In this document: one piece after another, positions 62,747 through 64,000 of the stretch
How positions within the stretch are numbered: the first letter of the stretch is position 1
Layout: each line of letters starts with the position of its first letter
NCBI GenBank assembly: GCA_031253625.1
Contig: JAIRVZ010000131.1
Coordinates: forward strand, 1-64,000
From: Dysgonamonadaceae bacterium
GTDB taxonomy: Bacteria; Bacteroidota; Bacteroidia; Bacteroidales; Azobacteroidaceae
DNA length: 64,000 nt
Reading direction: 5' to 3'
Made by a program: the position numbers and the translations under genes
Notes under the pieces: model-generated
Databases searched by the model: none
What the model was told of the DNA's origin: nothing
Seen by the model: the letters and a program-made list of their open reading frames with translations, nothing else

Positions 62747-62775
62747 CAAAATTACAAAAATATTTATATTTGCAA
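62747..62775 (-). promoter_or_regulatory. promoter of tex
   Basis: On the minus strand TTG (62775-62773), an 18-bp spacer and TAATTTTG (62754-62747) lie about 20 bp before the tex ATG. Confidence 0.65.
62765..62772 (+). promoter_or_regulatory. -7 box facing the DNA glycosylase gene
   Basis: TATATTTG matches TAnnTTTG, giving a 5' leader of about 85 nt that contains the CACATAG inverted repeat. Confidence 0.5.
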
Positions 62776-62787
62776 CTTAGACTTTAA

Positions 62788-62850
62788 ACACATAGATATT
62801 CACATAGAAAAATAATTAAACCCTATGTGTTCTATGTGTCTATGTGTTTC
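62788..62850. repeat. inverted repeat of CACATAG words
   Basis: AACACATAGATATTCACATAG on the left is met by CTATGTGTTCTATGTG and CTATGTGTTT on the right of an AT-rich centre (arms quoted in part). It lies in the 5' leader of the glycosylase gene. Confidence 0.7.
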
Positions 62851-62864
62851 AAAAAAAGAATAAC

Positions 62865-63374
62865 ATGTTAATTCTCTCAACAGAATTTTTTCAACAAGAT
62901 GTTTTGCAATTAGCACCGGCTTTATTAGGCAAAATCCTTGTGCGTAAATTTGACGATGGCACAATCGAACGTTTCCGCATTACCGAAACGGAAGCTTACC
63001 GGGGGGAAGAAGATAAAGCCTGCCACGCGGCCAAAGGACGCACTCAACGAACCGAAGTCATGTATCATCAGGGAGGAAAAATTTATGTTTACCTGATTTA
63101 TGGCATGTATTGGATGTTGAATATTGTTTCGGGAAAAGAAAACGAACCGCAAGCCGTACTCATTCGCGGAGTGGAAAAAATATCCGGTCCGGGACGTGTG
63201 GGTAAAAAACTGATATTAGATAAAAGTTTTTACGGAGAAACGTTGCCTTCTTCTCGCATTTGGATTGAAGACGACAATACTACTCCTGAATATATAACTA
63301 CTCCACGCATCGGCATTGATTATGCCGAAGAATGGAAAGATTTGGAGTGGCGTTTTGTCGTTTCGAAAAGATAA
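62865..63374 (+). CDS. 3-methyladenine DNA glycosylase (AAG/MPG family)
   Basis: The protein has 169 residues from ATG 62865, slightly short for the family. LAPALLGKILVRKF, ITETEAYRGEEDKACHAAKG (active-site Glu), VMYHQGGKIYVYLIYGMYWM and NEPQAVLIRGVE are the family motifs, and PRIGIDYAEEWKDLEWRF forms the end. It excises alkylated purines. It is divergent from tex. The in-frame extension to 62844 starts in the repeat and is rejected. Confidence 0.93.
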   Translation: MLILSTEFFQQDVLQLAPALLGKILVRKFDDGTIERFRITETEAYRGEEDKACHAAKGRTQRTEVMYHQGGKIYVYLIYGMYWMLNIVSGKENEPQAVLIRGVEKISGPGRVGKKLILDKSFYGETLPSSRIWIEDDNTTPEYITTPRIGIDYAEEWKDLEWRFVVSKR

Positions 63375-63386
63375 AATATAATTGTG

Positions 63387-63515
63387 TATATTTGTGTTAG
63401 GCATCAGAGGTGAACAACTCAGCTAAAAATTGGTTCTTTTTTTCAGTGACTTGGGGCAGCAACGTAAAAAAATCAAAGTTTGTTGATCTGGGACAACGAA
63501 AAAAGTGTAATTTTG
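63387..63515 (+). promoter_or_regulatory. two -7 boxes upstream of the NACHT gene
   Basis: TATATTTG (63387-63394) and TAATTTTG (63508-63515) both match TAnnTTTG. The second, 28 bp before the ATG, is the better placed. The DNA between is not recognisably coding. Confidence 0.45.
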
Positions 63516-63543
63516 ATAAAATATTTAAGTTGTAAATAAAAAT

Positions 63544-64000
63544 ATGATTACGGAATTAATATTACAAGAATTTGCAAGTAGAATAATTACTTCAATACCA
63601 AAGTTAATAAAAAACACAGATGTAAAATCCTATTCGAAAGAGAAAGACATTCTTGACTCTTTAAATCAGCATTTAACATTTGTAAAAAATTGGTCATCTG
63701 AAGTTATTTTTTTCGATTTAAAAAAGTCCAAATCTACAAAAAAAGTATTTGTTGATTTAGATTTATATGTTCAACCTTTGAGAGTTAGAATAAATAAAGA
63801 CGAAATTGTTGATAAAATCCAATTACAAAAACTTTTTGATAACAGTAAAGAAAGGCATATTGCTTTATTAGGACAAGTTGGCTCTGGGAAAACCACTTCG
63901 CTTAAGTATTTTTGTCAATCATTAATTTTTAATGAGGGTTATTTTGATAGTAATCTTTGCTATCCAATTTTAATAAAATTAAATGATTTCAATAATCCAA
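63544..64000 (+). CDS. NACHT-type STAND NTPase, N-terminal part (truncated by window edge)
   Basis: The frame is open from ATG 63544 to the window end, 152 codons. A helical N-terminal region of about 70 residues (MITELILQEFASRIITSI) is followed by a beta-strand segment (KKVFVDLDLYVQPLRVR) and then ALLGQVGSGKTTSLKYF, a Walker A loop in NACHT context, and PILIKLNDFNN, the typical next strand. NACHT NTPases in bacteria include anti-phage STAND proteins with C-terminal sensor repeats. The effector and sensor are outside the window, so defence function is inferred. Confidence 0.75.
   Translation, partial: MITELILQEFASRIITSIPKLIKNTDVKSYSKEKDILDSLNQHLTFVKNWSSEVIFFDLKKSKSTKKVFVDLDLYVQPLRVRINKDEIVDKIQLQKLFDNSKERHIALLGQVGSGKTTSLKYFCQSLIFNEGYFDSNLCYPILIKLNDFNNP

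Overview
The window looks like chromosomal DNA from a member of Bacteroidota, most likely order Bacteroidales. The evidence is: recurrent TTTG-N18/20-TAnnTTTG promoters; few Shine-Dalgarno sites; a fused NuoC/D in a complex I operon without NuoE, F or G; a DAHP synthase-chorismate mutase fusion; a long SecA with a SEC-C tail; DUF4105/Lnb and DUF3667 proteins; and AT-rich intergenic DNA. No rRNA, CRISPR array, transposase or prophage was seen. Two tRNA genes are present: initiator tRNA-Met and tRNA-Arg(CCG).

Layout. 1-1.7 kb: the tail of an unknown reading frame, a 116-nt imperfect hairpin, an XRE regulator and a SagB-like oxidoreductase. 1.8-12.9 kb: a DUF4105/Lnb membrane protein, a degenerate alkaline-phosphatase-fold protein, secA, a DUF3667 protein, a HAD phosphatase, pheT and a YebC-family regulator. 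12.9-17.2 kb: an aromatic amino acid operon (prephenate dehydratase, aminotransferase, DAHP synthase/chorismate mutase, prephenate dehydrogenase). It is preceded by a complete transcription-attenuation leader: promoter, a 24-codon Phe/Tyr-rich leader peptide, and mutually exclusive antiterminator and terminator. 17.2-25.3 kb: an AAA_14/DUF4143 ATPase, a GT2 glycosyltransferase, a pta / hydroxyacyl-CoA dehydrogenase / ackA operon, a secreted protein, a decayed beta-helix gene, a double-glycine leader peptide with a polyproline core, and a bare LuxR-type HTH. 25.3-31.9 kb: a SlyD-like isomerase, aroC, an MNT/HEPN pair, an XRE regulator with divergent accessory genes, an RluA-type pseudouridine synthase, fabG and an autoregulated-looking TetR gene. 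31.9-45.6 kb: tRNAs, a WG-repeat protein, a nucleoside deaminase, dnaG, two glycosyltransferases, mfd, a MltF-like lytic transglycosylase, a methylguanine methyltransferase and an atypical Lgt paralogue. 46.0-56.1 kb: nuoABC/DHIJKLMN. 56.1-60.3 kb: a minus-strand accessory cluster of two transglutaminase-like paralogues flanking a small RHS-core metzincin-like protein and a possible immunity partner. 60.6-64 kb: tex, a 3-methyladenine DNA glycosylase and the start of a NACHT-type NTPase.

The window is mostly housekeeping DNA with three points of particular interest: the Phe/Tyr attenuator, the orphan GG-leader polyproline peptide, and the RHS-core metalloprotease cluster. Palindromic dispersed repeats recur. 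One family has a 26-bp arm, is found in two intergenic gaps and also sits in frame inside pheT. A second family is translated as the C-terminal tail of nuoB.
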